A DNA stretch of 15,493 nt from an uncultured Collinsella sp. (GTDB taxonomy: Bacteria; Actinomycetota; Coriobacteriia; Coriobacteriales; Coriobacteriaceae). Location of the stretch: positions 1 to 15,493 of the forward strand of contig UQNB01000047.1 in assembly GCA_900542235.1 (NCBI GenBank), written 5' to 3'. The notes beneath the pieces were generated by a model, which saw only the letters and a list, made by a program, of their open reading frames with translations, was not told the DNA's origin and ran no database searches. The position numbers were made by a program, and so were the translations under genes. Positions 6,236-15,493 of the stretch are shown here, one piece after another (positions within the stretch are counted from its first letter, which is position 1; each line of letters begins with the position of its first letter).

Positions 6236-7198
6236 CTACTCGTGGATGCGGGTACCGGAGAGGCCGGCCATGGTCTCGGCGGCCTTGTCCAGGGCGCCGA
6301 TGATGCAGGTGCGGCCCTTGCGGGAGCGGGCGAACTTGATGGCGGCGCGGACCTTGGGCTCCATGGAACCCTTGCCGAACTGGCCCTCGTCGGCCAGGCG
6401 CTCGGCCTCGTCGGCGGTGAGGTCCTCGAGCTCCTCCTGGTTGGGCTTGCCAAAGTTGATGGCGACATGCTCGACGGCGGTCAGCAGGAACAGGACGTCG
6501 GCGTCGCAGTCCTCGGCCAGCAGCTCGCCGCCCAGGTCCTTGTCGATGACGGCGGGAACGCCCTTGTAGCAGCCCTTGTTCTCGTAGTCGCGGACGACGG
6601 GGATGCCGCCGCCACCGCAGGCGATGACGATGAACTCGTTGTCGAGCAGGTTGAGGATGGAGTCAGCCTCGACGATCTTCTTGGGATCGGGGGAGGCGAC
6701 GACGCGACGCCAGCCGCGGCCGGAATCCTCGACGAAGACCTTGGAGGGATCCTCGGCCATGAACTCCTTGGCCTGCTCCTCGGTGTAGAAGGGGCCGATC
6801 GGCTTGGTCGGGTTCTTGAACGCGGGATCGTCGGGATCGCACTCGATCTGGGTGACGACGGTGGCGGCGTGCCAACGCTTATAGCGCTTGTGCATCTCGC
6901 GGCCGATGCCCTGCTGCAGGTGGTAGCCGATGTAGCCCTGGGACATGGCGCCGCACTCGGGCAGCGGCATCTCGGGGGTGCCGATGGCATCGTGGGCAGC
7001 AGCGAAGGCGTTCTGGATCATGCCGACCTGCGGGCCGTTGCCGTGGGTGATGATGATCTCGTTGCCCTGCTCGATGAGGCCGAGGAGGGCGTGGGCGGTG
7101 TTGCTCACGGCCTCGATCTGCTCGACGGGGTTGTTGCCGAGGGCGTTGCCGCCGAGGGCGACGACAATACGATCGGGCTTGCCAAGAGGCTTAGACAT
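6236..7198 (-). CDS. arcC: Carbamate kinase, second copy (complete)
   Basis: 320 residues, close to the usual 310-320. It transfers phosphate from carbamoyl phosphate to ADP, giving the ATP yield of arginine fermentation. Family motifs in order are VVALGGNALGNN, THGNGPQVGM, ECGAMSQGYIGYHLQQ, IACGGGGIPVV, VIDKDLGGELLAE and GQFGKGSMEPK. The start is MSKPLGKP at 7198, with GAAAGGA about nine bases upstream. A longer frame open to 7234 adds a non-family leader and is rejected. Codon choice is strongly biased to C/G-ending codons, as in the pyruvate oxidoreductase gene, which suggests high expression. It stands alone, convergent to the arcA2-regulator pair, with its own terminator and a palindrome upstream. 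Codons 7-24 are identical in DNA to the other copy at the left edge. Confidence 0.96.
   Translation of the reverse strand: MSKPLGKPDRIVVALGGNALGNNPVEQIEAVSNTAHALLGLIEQGNEIIITHGNGPQVGMIQNAFAAAHDAIGTPEMPLPECGAMSQGYIGYHLQQGIGREMHKRYKRWHAATVVTQIECDPDDPAFKNPTKPIGPFYTEEQAKEFMAEDPSKVFVEDSGRGWRRVVASPDPKKIVEADSILNLLDNEFIVIACGGGGIPVVRDYENKGCYKGVPAVIDKDLGGELLAEDCDADVLFLLTAVEHVAINFGKPNQEELEDLTADEAERLADEGQFGKGSMEPKVRAAIKFARSRKGRTCIIGALDKAAETMAGLSGTRIHE
7126..7180. repeat. 55-nt block identical to arcC1 (copy B)
   Basis: Partner of the block at 1-55, inside the complete carbamate kinase gene. The pair could mediate homologous recombination. An exchange between these direct repeats would delete arcB, arcA, arcD, arcA2 and the regulator and leave a single arcC. 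Confidence 0.95.
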
Positions 7199-7233
7199 TG
7201 CTGGAATCCTTTCTGTAAAAGGCCTACAACCCA

Positions 7234-7271
7234 TTAATAACCCGCGTCCGTGCGATACGCGAGTTTATTAA
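7234..7271. promoter_or_regulatory. Imperfect palindrome upstream of arcC2
   Basis: Arms TTAATAACCCGCG and CGCGAGTTTATTAA surround an 11-nt spacer. The outer 7 bp and inner 4 bp pair perfectly, with one bulge and one mismatch between. It lies 36 bp upstream of the arcC2 start, within the likely promoter or 5' leader, so it could be an operator or a leader hairpin. The AT-rich stretch to its right (about 7272-7310) probably holds the minus-strand promoter, but I cannot pick clear -35/-10 boxes. Confidence 0.45.
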
Positions 7272-7633
7272 GGTTTATATTCTCTTTATCGCTCATTTTA
7301 TTCATTTTGAAAACAGTTGAACGGTGAACGGTCGTTTTTACCCGCTCAGCGTAAGGAATCCCAGCTCACGCATGTTTACGTCATCTACGTGCGACTTTAT
7401 TTAATTAGAGCAGAGATTAGGCTGGATTATGCAAACTATATCTTTGCTAAACACATAACGGACACTGCAATTATTTACTCGCACTATACGAGATTCTATG
7501 CACTTGCAAGACAAGTATGCACCCCTGCAATAACACGGGGCTTTTCATCCAACAAAAGGGATAGCCAATCGCGCTTCACTTTGCGGCAAGCGACTGTGAG
7601 TTTGCAGTATAGAACTTTACCGTCGGGTATTGC
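7272..7633. other. AT-rich stretch without a convincing gene
   Basis: Composition drops to AT-rich compared with the flanking GC-rich genes. It contains a tandem 7-bp repeat (GAACGGT twice, 7319-7332). A plus-strand frame of about 106 codons (7317-7637) is open, but it has no family resemblance I recognise and no good ribosome site. It probably contains the arcC2 promoter at its left end. The rest looks like acquired or decayed DNA. Confidence 0.5.
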
Positions 7634-7813
7634 ATGAACGCCGTCGACGCCCTCTCGCTCCTGCGCGCCCAGGCAATCGAGAACATCAGCGGCGTCCCCA
7701 GTCTTTTTGCATGGCACCGCGCCGGCTCGATGGCTCTGGGACCTAAGCGAATCTTTGCTATCTGCCAATTTTTGTACGATTTGGGTCAAATCTATTTGCC
7801 AATTTTTGTATGA
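7634..7813 (+). CDS. Short unrecognised reading frame, possible gene remnant
   Basis: 59 codons beginning MNAVDALSLLRAQAIENI. GC content rises over this frame relative to the AT-rich DNA before it, and codon use looks gene-like in the first two thirds. Its last third runs into the 34-bp tandem repeat, so the C-terminus is repeat-encoded, and its TGA overlaps the ATG at 7810 in frame with the ATPase. There is no Shine-Dalgarno, and the frame is closed by TAG at 7610. It is either a decayed 5' part of a larger gene or chance. No function is assigned. Confidence 0.2.
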   Translation: MNAVDALSLLRAQAIENISGVPSLFAWHRAGSMALGPKRIFAICQFLYDLGQIYLPIFV

Positions 7814-7843
7814 TTAGGGGCAAATCTATTTGCCAATTTTTGT
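7763..7843. repeat. 34-bp tandem repeat, about 2.4 copies, upstream of ATPase gene
   Basis: Copies at 7763-7796 and 7797-7830, with a partial third at 7831-7843. Each begins TGCCAATTTTTGT. The two full copies differ at only a few positions and contain the short palindrome CAAAT-CT-ATTTG across the junction to the next copy. The array ends 14 bp before the ATPase start codon. It could be a promoter/operator array. TGTATGAT within copy 2 is a weak -10 candidate. Confidence 0.8.
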
Positions 7844-7857
7844 CATTGAGGGGTTTT

Positions 7858-9219
7858 ATGCTACGCCGTAAGGTCACTGACAGGCTTTTGAGCTGGAAGA
7901 ACAACTCCAATAAAGCGTTGCTTGTTACCGGTGCGCGTCAAATTGGCAAGAGCTATGCGATTCGCGCGTTTGGTAAAGACAACTACGCGTCGTATTTTGA
8001 GGCCAATTTGCTGCTCGATGCCGAGGCAAGAGATGTGCTCATTGGCGCTAAGAACGCCGTTGACTTTATCAACCGCGTTGCCCTTCTTGCGGATGCACCG
8101 CTTGTTGAGGGAGATACGCTTATCTTTGTCGATGAAATACAGGAGTATCCGCAGATCGTCACGCTCATGAAGGCGTTGGTCGAGGACGGGCGCTTTAGCT
8201 ATGTCTTCTCGGGGTCTATGCTTGGGACTGAGTTTAAGGGGATCTCTTCTTTCCCGGTGGGGTATGTCGAGCACATTGTTATGCGGCCAATGGATTTTGA
8301 AGAGTTTTGTTGGGCAAACAGCATCAGCGAGAATGTGCTTGCAGACATCCGCAGCTGCCTTGTCGAGAGGCGTCCCGTCGAAAACTATATTCATGAGGCG
8401 ATGCTCAAAAACTTTAGAGCTTATATCGTTTGCGGCGGCATGCCGGAGGTCGTACAGAACTATATCGATTCGGGTTATTCACTCGTGAGGACGCGTGAGC
8501 TTCAAATTCAGCTGGTCGATCAGTACAAAAGTGATATCTCTAAATATGCATCGACTCGAGCGTTTAACGTTCGCGCGATTTTCGAACAAATTCCCGTTCA
8601 GCTTGAGGCGGAGTCCCATCGCTTTGTTGTTTCATCCCTGGGCGAGGGGGCTCGCCTTCAAAAATACGAGCAGGATTTCCTATGGCTGGTGAACGCGGGC
8701 GTCGGTTTGATGGTCGCCCAGGTGACGGAGGCCCGGAGTCCTCTTAAGAGGACAGAGAAGGCGACCGCCTTTAAGCTATACGAGTCTGATACAGGCATGC
8801 TCGCATCACGGTATCCCGGCAGCACGGCACGCGCCGTCTACCTTGATATGAAAACCCCCAACCTCGGCGGTCTCTATGAGAACGTGGTCGCGCAGGAGCT
8901 TGTCGCCCTTGGAACTGATGCATGGTACTACCAGACACGCGAGGTCGGCGAAGTTGACTTTGTGATCGAAGGCACCCGCGGGCACGTTGTCCCAATCGAG
9001 GTCAAATCGGGCAAGAAGGTTCGAGCCCATGCGGCCCTCGACCGTCTGATGAGCGTGAGCGAGTACAAAATCCCCGAGGCCGTTGTGCTAAGCCACGAGA
9101 ACCTCAGCAAAGAGGGCAAGGTCCTGTACGTTCCAATCTATATGACATTCTGCCTCGATGAGTTTATGGAAAAGGACGACCCCAACAACGATTTCTCGTT
9201 TGCGCCCATATCCCTCTAG
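7858..9219 (+). CDS. AAA ATPase of the AAA_14/DUF4143 type
   Basis: 453 residues. Near the N-terminus is Walker A GARQIGKS (25-32), then Walker B LIFVDE (88-93) and a sensor-like FSGS (117-120). The C-terminal part (DUF4143-like) carries Glu341 in YENVVAQEL, Asp367 in EVDFVI and EVK (381-383), the Asp...ExK arrangement of PD-(D/E)xK nuclease folds. These proteins are widespread as single accessory genes. Their cellular role is not established, so I assign none. The start at 7858 has GAGGGG five bases upstream. An in-frame ATG at 7810 would add a 16-residue leader encoded by the tandem repeat and is less likely. It is a monocistronic gene between a repeat-marked gap and a large palindrome, which suggests horizontal acquisition. 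Confidence 0.88.
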   Translation: MLRRKVTDRLLSWKNNSNKALLVTGARQIGKSYAIRAFGKDNYASYFEANLLLDAEARDVLIGAKNAVDFINRVALLADAPLVEGDTLIFVDEIQEYPQIVTLMKALVEDGRFSYVFSGSMLGTEFKGISSFPVGYVEHIVMRPMDFEEFCWANSISENVLADIRSCLVERRPVENYIHEAMLKNFRAYIVCGGMPEVVQNYIDSGYSLVRTRELQIQLVDQYKSDISKYASTRAFNVRAIFEQIPVQLEAESHRFVVSSLGEGARLQKYEQDFLWLVNAGVGLMVAQVTEARSPLKRTEKATAFKLYESDTGMLASRYPGSTARAVYLDMKTPNLGGLYENVVAQELVALGTDAWYYQTREVGEVDFVIEGTRGHVVPIEVKSGKKVRAHAALDRLMSVSEYKIPEAVVLSHENLSKEGKVLYVPIYMTFCLDEFMEKDDPNNDFSFAPISL

Positions 9220-9339
9220 GCCATCTGGGTCCGCAACCAAATCCCCCTCTATGCCCAAAGCCGCGAAACAGCGACCGGGACAAGGCACCCCACCAACCAC
9301 GTCCTTCATCAGCCCACACAATCCGAGGACGTAGTCGTA
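9220..9339. other. Non-coding spacer after the ATPase gene
   Basis: GC-moderate sequence with no supported gene. It contains TCCGAGGACGT (9322-9332), repeated directly at 9427-9437 on the far side of the terminator hairpin. Confidence 0.5.
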
Positions 9340-9464
9340 GCAGGATCTGAGGGCTGACCTTCGCGGACACTCCGCAGGACGAAAGAACCCCCGCCGCACG
9401 TAGTGCGCAGCGGGGGTTCTTTCATGTCCGAGGACGTCCGCGAAGGTTAGCCCTCAGATCCTGC
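9340..9464. repeat. 125-bp near-palindrome with 55-nt arms
   Basis: Positions 9340-9394 pair with 9410-9464 without gaps. The outer 29 nt match with one mismatch (outermost bases GCAGGATCTGAGGGCT), then about 12 positions fail to pair, then the innermost 14 nt pair perfectly as the terminator stem. Such a symmetric element may be a MITE/REP-like unit or an extended bidirectional transcription barrier between the converging ATPase and oxidoreductase genes. Confidence 0.85.
9381..9423. terminator. Bidirectional terminator hairpin
   Basis: A perfect 14-bp stem GAAAGAACCCCCGC / GCGGGGGTTCTTTC, with a 15-nt loop that itself contains CGCAC-GTA-GTGCG. The stem's own A-rich and T-rich ends give TTCTTTC after the GC core on both strands. 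It separates the converging ATPase (+) and pyruvate oxidoreductase (-) genes. Confidence 0.88.
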
Positions 9465-9474
9465 GGTGGGAGAC

Positions 9475-13014
<3,540 letters not shown>

Positions 13015-13295
13015 ATACCCCTCTCCTCTCATATAGGTATACAGGCCCCGGCGATCGCCGGGATGTTGGCGTGATGGGATTTTCGCTGTTGCTTCCAATC
13101 ATCTGGCAGGCAGACTGAGCAGCAGGTACATGGCGTGGAGAGAAGACATGCCGAGGCGAGGGGCAGCTGATGCGCCCCACAGACCCGACCGCCCGTCTTG
13201 CACATGACCGAGCGCCGCAAAGGCCGCATGCCGGATGCTCCCGGGCACGCCCCGGCGATGGGAAGCGCCCGCAACGGAAATCCGCATGCGGGTTT
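13015..13295 (-). promoter_or_regulatory. Long GC-rich 5' leader of the pyruvate oxidoreductase gene
   Basis: About 275 nt lie between the likely promoter and the start codon. I recognise no riboswitch core in it. It contains several GC-rich self-complementary stretches. Small open frames exist on both strands but none has convincing coding character. Post-transcriptional control is possible but not shown. Confidence 0.4.
13047..13062. promoter_or_regulatory. 16-bp perfect palindrome in the oxidoreductase leader
   Basis: CCCGGCGATCGCCGGG, a perfect 16-bp palindrome 33 bp upstream of the start codon and about 12 bp upstream of the ribosome site. As DNA it could be an operator; as RNA it would fold only with a small loop. 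There is no U-run after it in the reading direction. Confidence 0.5.
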
Positions 13296-13301
13296 ATTGT
13301 A
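13296..13301 (-). promoter_or_regulatory. Candidate -10 element for the oxidoreductase gene
   Basis: TACAAT on the minus strand. No good -35 at 17-18 bp. A partial palindrome GGTAAA-GG-TTTACC (13341-13354) lies about 58 bp upstream of the implied start point and could bind an activator. By eye only. Confidence 0.35.
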
Positions 13302-13374
13302 CCCCGCCGTTAAGTGTAATTTCGACAAATATAGGCGGGCGGTAAAGGTTTACCTCGGGTGACTGCCGGGAGCA

Positions 13375-13405
13375 AAATGATCCCTTGGGGACGGAGGGAC
13401 CATTT
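13375..13405 (-). terminator. Terminator of the kinase-FHA unit
   Basis: On the minus strand an 11-bp stem, AAATGGTCCCT / AGGGATCATTT (one G-U pair), closes a 9-nt loop and runs into TTTTG. It starts 11 nt after the FHA gene stop. The A-rich 5' flank mirrors the T-run, so it may act in both directions. Confidence 0.65.
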
Positions 13406-13416
13406 GGCGGGACTGG

Positions 13417-14355
13417 CTAGAGGGCACCGAAGAGGATGGCGTAGGTAGTGGATTCGCCGAGCTTGAGCTCGTCGCCGGGATTGAGTTGGGCGGAACGGCC
13501 GGGCTCGACCTGAATGCAGACGCGCGTGGCCCCGTTTACCACCACGGTTCCGTTGGTGGACGACAAGTCCTCGACGTGCCAGATATTTTGAGCATCGCAC
13601 CAGATATGGGCATGGCGGGCCGAGACATCGTCGCCGACGTCGGTAATATCGCCCTCACCAGTGGCCAGCGCACCAATCTCAACACCCTGCTCACTCGGCT
13701 GAATCCAGCGCGGGGCGCTCACGACAAAACTGTTTTGTACGCGCAGCAAGCCCAAGGGGTGCGCCGGAGCGGGTTCGCGTTCGCCCGCGGTCATCGACAT
13801 GCCAAGCGAACGCGGCGTGGAGGTGCCTCCGCCACAGGTCGCGTGCGCGTAGTCGATGGCATAGTTCACCGAGGACCGCACATCCGCCGAACAACCGACG
13901 GCGACAAACAGCACCAGCACGGCCTCGGCGCGCTCGGCGGGCATGAGTTCCGCCGCCTGGGACAGGCGATCGAGCGCGTTGCGATAGAGATTCGTGTCCT
14001 GATGGCACTCTTCGAGCGCGCGTACCATCGGTTCACCTGCAGGGCCGCACACCATATTGATCACAGCCGTGGAGTCCATGGGATTTCGCTGGCGCAGGGC
14101 CAGTTGCGACATAATACGCGCAGCCGAGGTACCGTATTCGGCAAAGTAGCGCTGCTGAAGCGTGCCGACCGGCGCGCGAACGATAAAGCGGGAAACCCAA
14201 GAGCGATTGGCGGCCCGGCTCTGCGGGCTGCGGCCGTCGGCGAGCGGACGGGACGAAAGCACCAAGCCGCACAGCTCGATATGGCTCAGATGCGCCGCGC
14301 GCTTAAAGATGTCAAACATGGCCCCGCATGGGGTGAGCTCAACTTGAGATGCCAT
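13417..14355 (-). CDS. FHA-domain protein
   Basis: 312 residues. The C-terminal quarter (about 222-305) is a forkhead-associated domain that binds phosphothreonine: VSARHAHI (Ser245, Arg247, His248), SSTNGT (265-270), VNG (273-275) and LNPGDELKLG. The first 200 residues are not recognised. They are helical in appearance, with several Cys residues and a motif-poor central part (about 80-175), and have no membrane segment. The start at 14355 has GGAGG in the end of the upstream kinase-like gene, with only 3 nt between stop and start, so the two are coupled. It probably reads phosphorylation by that kinase; this is inferred from context. Confidence 0.85.
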   Translation of the reverse strand: MASQVELTPCGAMFDIFKRAAHLSHIELCGLVLSSRPLADGRSPQSRAANRSWVSRFIVRAPVGTLQQRYFAEYGTSAARIMSQLALRQRNPMDSTAVINMVCGPAGEPMVRALEECHQDTNLYRNALDRLSQAAELMPAERAEAVLVLFVAVGCSADVRSSVNYAIDYAHATCGGGTSTPRSLGMSMTAGEREPAPAHPLGLLRVQNSFVVSAPRWIQPSEQGVEIGALATGEGDITDVGDDVSARHAHIWCDAQNIWHVEDLSSTNGTVVVNGATRVCIQVEPGRSAQLNPGDELKLGESTTYAILFGAL

Positions 14356-14358
14356 GAC

Positions 14359-15493
14359 CTAGGCCTCCTTGGTCGTAGAAATAGAATCGGACGATACTTC
14401 GACAGGTCCGCCAAAAGTACGGGCAGCTGCGGCTCCACCGGCAAGCGGAGTCGCCATCTGGACTTTTGTGCGTCGCGGTGCCGAAACGGGAAGTTCAAAG
14501 GCAAAGCCCATCGCAAGCAAAAACCACGTAAGCGTATAGGTTGCAACCAGAGCGGCAACAAGGCCGCCCATCACGGCGCGTTGGGAAAATACGCTACATG
14601 CAGCCACAACCAGCACCGGAACCTCGCAGGCAGAAAGCGCAAGCACACCCTGCAGGAAGCCCGAGCGCCGATTGCGCGCAAGTGCCCCCGCGACAACGCC
14701 GGCCATGCCTGGCAGCGCCAGCGCCAGTGCGGCAATAACACCCGGTAGCGACCCAGGCCACACGAGCGATCCCAAAGTCGCCGTCACGCGAGCGCCCGAC
14801 GCCAGCAGCGCGGCCGAAACCACGACCGCAGCCCAAACCACGCCACAGACGACCGCCGCGCCGACCATCAGCGCGCGACGAACCGCGCGGCCGGACGCAT
14901 CCATGGGGCACGGCGTGAGCGGCTCGCCGCGGAGCGAACGACCGACATTTTGCGCATAGTGGTCACAAAACGCCGAGAGCGCCGCCTCGACCGCCGCCGG
15001 CTCGGGACGATCTTTTTGATGGCTGGACAGACAGGCCATCACCACGTTGAACAGCTGGGCATCGACAAACGCCAGCGCATCGCGTAGCTCCTCGGAATCC
15101 GGCTCAAGCCCCAGCTGCTGGGCCTGCTCGGCCGCGGCGAGCGCCACATCGGGCTCGCGATGAAGCAGCTGCGTCAAATCGCAACCGGGCGCATGGGCAC
15201 CAATGGGATAGTCGGGCCGCGTGTCCATCTTGAGACGGTAGGGGCTCGCGATGTCGCGCGTCTTTTTGCGCGAACCCGAGGTGCCCGAAGTGCTCGGCGC
15301 GGCTTCGTATGGCGCGATGCCGGCAATGAGCTCGTAAACCGTGCTTGCCGCGGCATAGACGTCAATCGCCGGCGACATACGCAAAGCGCGCAGGTCGGGA
15401 ATATCGTCGGTGAGCATCTCGGGCGGGGCATAGGCAACCGTCGCGCGACGCAGCGTGGCATAACGCTCCGTAAACGACGCCTTGCCGCCGGTA
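14359..15493 (-). CDS. Membrane-anchored Ser/Thr protein kinase-like protein (C-terminal part, cut by window edge)
   Basis: 377 codons are visible and the frame stays open to the right edge, so the ATG at 15417 is internal. The fragment begins in the activation segment: AYAPPEM corresponds to the kinase APE motif, SPAIDVYAAASTVYELIAG to subdomain IX and HQKDRP to the conserved Arg of subdomain XI. The catalytic loop and ATP site lie outside the window, so activity cannot be judged. After the kinase domain come four hydrophobic segments (about 14875-14800, 14765-14690, 14650-14575 and 14565-14495) and a Ser/Thr-rich tail ending SISTTKEA. The usual PASTA repeats are absent; the C-terminus is a four-helix membrane module. 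Coupled to the FHA gene downstream. Confidence 0.82.
   Translation of the reverse strand, partial: TGGKASFTERYATLRRATVAYAPPEMLTDDIPDLRALRMSPAIDVYAAASTVYELIAGIAPYEAAPSTSGTSGSRKKTRDIASPYRLKMDTRPDYPIGAHAPGCDLTQLLHREPDVALAAAEQAQQLGLEPDSEELRDALAFVDAQLFNVVMACLSSHQKDRPEPAAVEAALSAFCDHYAQNVGRSLRGEPLTPCPMDASGRAVRRALMVGAAVVCGVVWAAVVVSAALLASGARVTATLGSLVWPGSLPGVIAALALALPGMAGVVAGALARNRRSGFLQGVLALSACEVPVLVVAACSVFSQRAVMGGLVAALVATYTLTWFLLAMGFAFELPVSAPRRTKVQMATPLAGGAAAARTFGGPVEVSSDSISTTKEA

Noticed and set aside
6242..7237. Plus-strand open frame antisense to arcC2
   Set aside because: Low-complexity Gly/Leu/Asp/Ala peptide produced by the codon bias of the real gene; no ribosome site or family features.
7285..7310. 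ARG box (ArgR site) upstream of arcC2
   Set aside because: On the minus strand TGAATAAAATGAG resembles only one half of the consensus; the second half-site is absent.
7317..7637. A 106-codon plus-strand frame in the AT-rich gap
   Set aside because: No recognisable domain, no Shine-Dalgarno, and amino-acid use typical of random AT-rich DNA.
7763..7843. CRISPR array
   Set aside because: The 34-bp units are contiguous with no unique spacers, and there are no cas genes in the window.
9340..9464. Insertion sequence ends
   Set aside because: No transposase frame lies between or beside the arms, and no target duplication is visible; kept only as a palindromic element.
13099..13287. A 62-codon minus-strand frame in the oxidoreductase leader, as a possible leader peptide
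   Set aside because: No ribosome site, no regulatory-codon run and no resemblance to a known protein; the start would almost coincide with the predicted transcription start.
13486..14748. Plus-strand frame antisense to the FHA and kinase-like genes
   Set aside because: Arg/Gly/His-rich shadow peptide. The opposite strand has clear FHA motifs and membrane segments.

Overview
The window looks like chromosomal DNA from an anaerobic, arginine-fermenting, high-GC Gram-positive bacterium, most likely of the Coriobacteriia (Collinsella-like). This is inferred from the combination of a complete arginine deiminase (ADI) pathway with a YfcC-type antiporter, a single-chain pyruvate:ferredoxin oxidoreductase, strong Shine-Dalgarno sites and GC-rich codon use. 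It is not proven by any marker gene.

Left part (1-7198): an ADI locus. A leftward operon reads arcD-like antiporter, arcA (arginine deiminase), arcB (ornithine carbamoyltransferase) and arcC1 (carbamate kinase, cut by the left edge). Divergent from it runs a two-gene unit: a second, diverged arginine deiminase (arcA2), then one base later an XRE-family regulator with a LexA/S24-like C-terminal domain. Between the two units lie two 19-bp palindromes whose centres are exactly 30 bp apart, good candidate operators. A second complete carbamate kinase (arcC2) follows convergently, with its own terminator. Together the genes import arginine and export ornithine, deiminate arginine to citrulline, split citrulline to ornithine and carbamoyl phosphate, and make ATP. 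Arginine deiminase and carbamate kinase are both duplicated. The two arcC copies are identical over 55 nt but differ at their extreme 5' ends, which suggests gene conversion.

Middle part (7199-9474): about 660 bp without a convincing gene, partly AT-rich. It ends in a 34-bp tandem repeat directly in front of an AAA ATPase of the AAA_14/DUF4143 type with a nuclease-like C-terminal motif set. This gene looks like accessory cargo. After it comes a 125-bp near-palindrome with 55-nt arms and a strong bidirectional terminator at its core.

Right part (9475-15493): a highly codon-biased pyruvate:ferredoxin oxidoreductase gene (leftward, with a long GC-rich leader). Further right is a leftward pair: a membrane-anchored Ser/Thr kinase-like protein (cut by the right edge) and an FHA-domain protein, separated by 3 nt and probably translationally coupled.

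The most interesting part is the ADI control module: a divergent promoter with twin palindromes, linked to a LexA-like regulator that keeps the Ser but appears to have lost the Lys of the autoproteolysis dyad, co-transcribed with an arginine deiminase paralogue that has a changed active-site edge.
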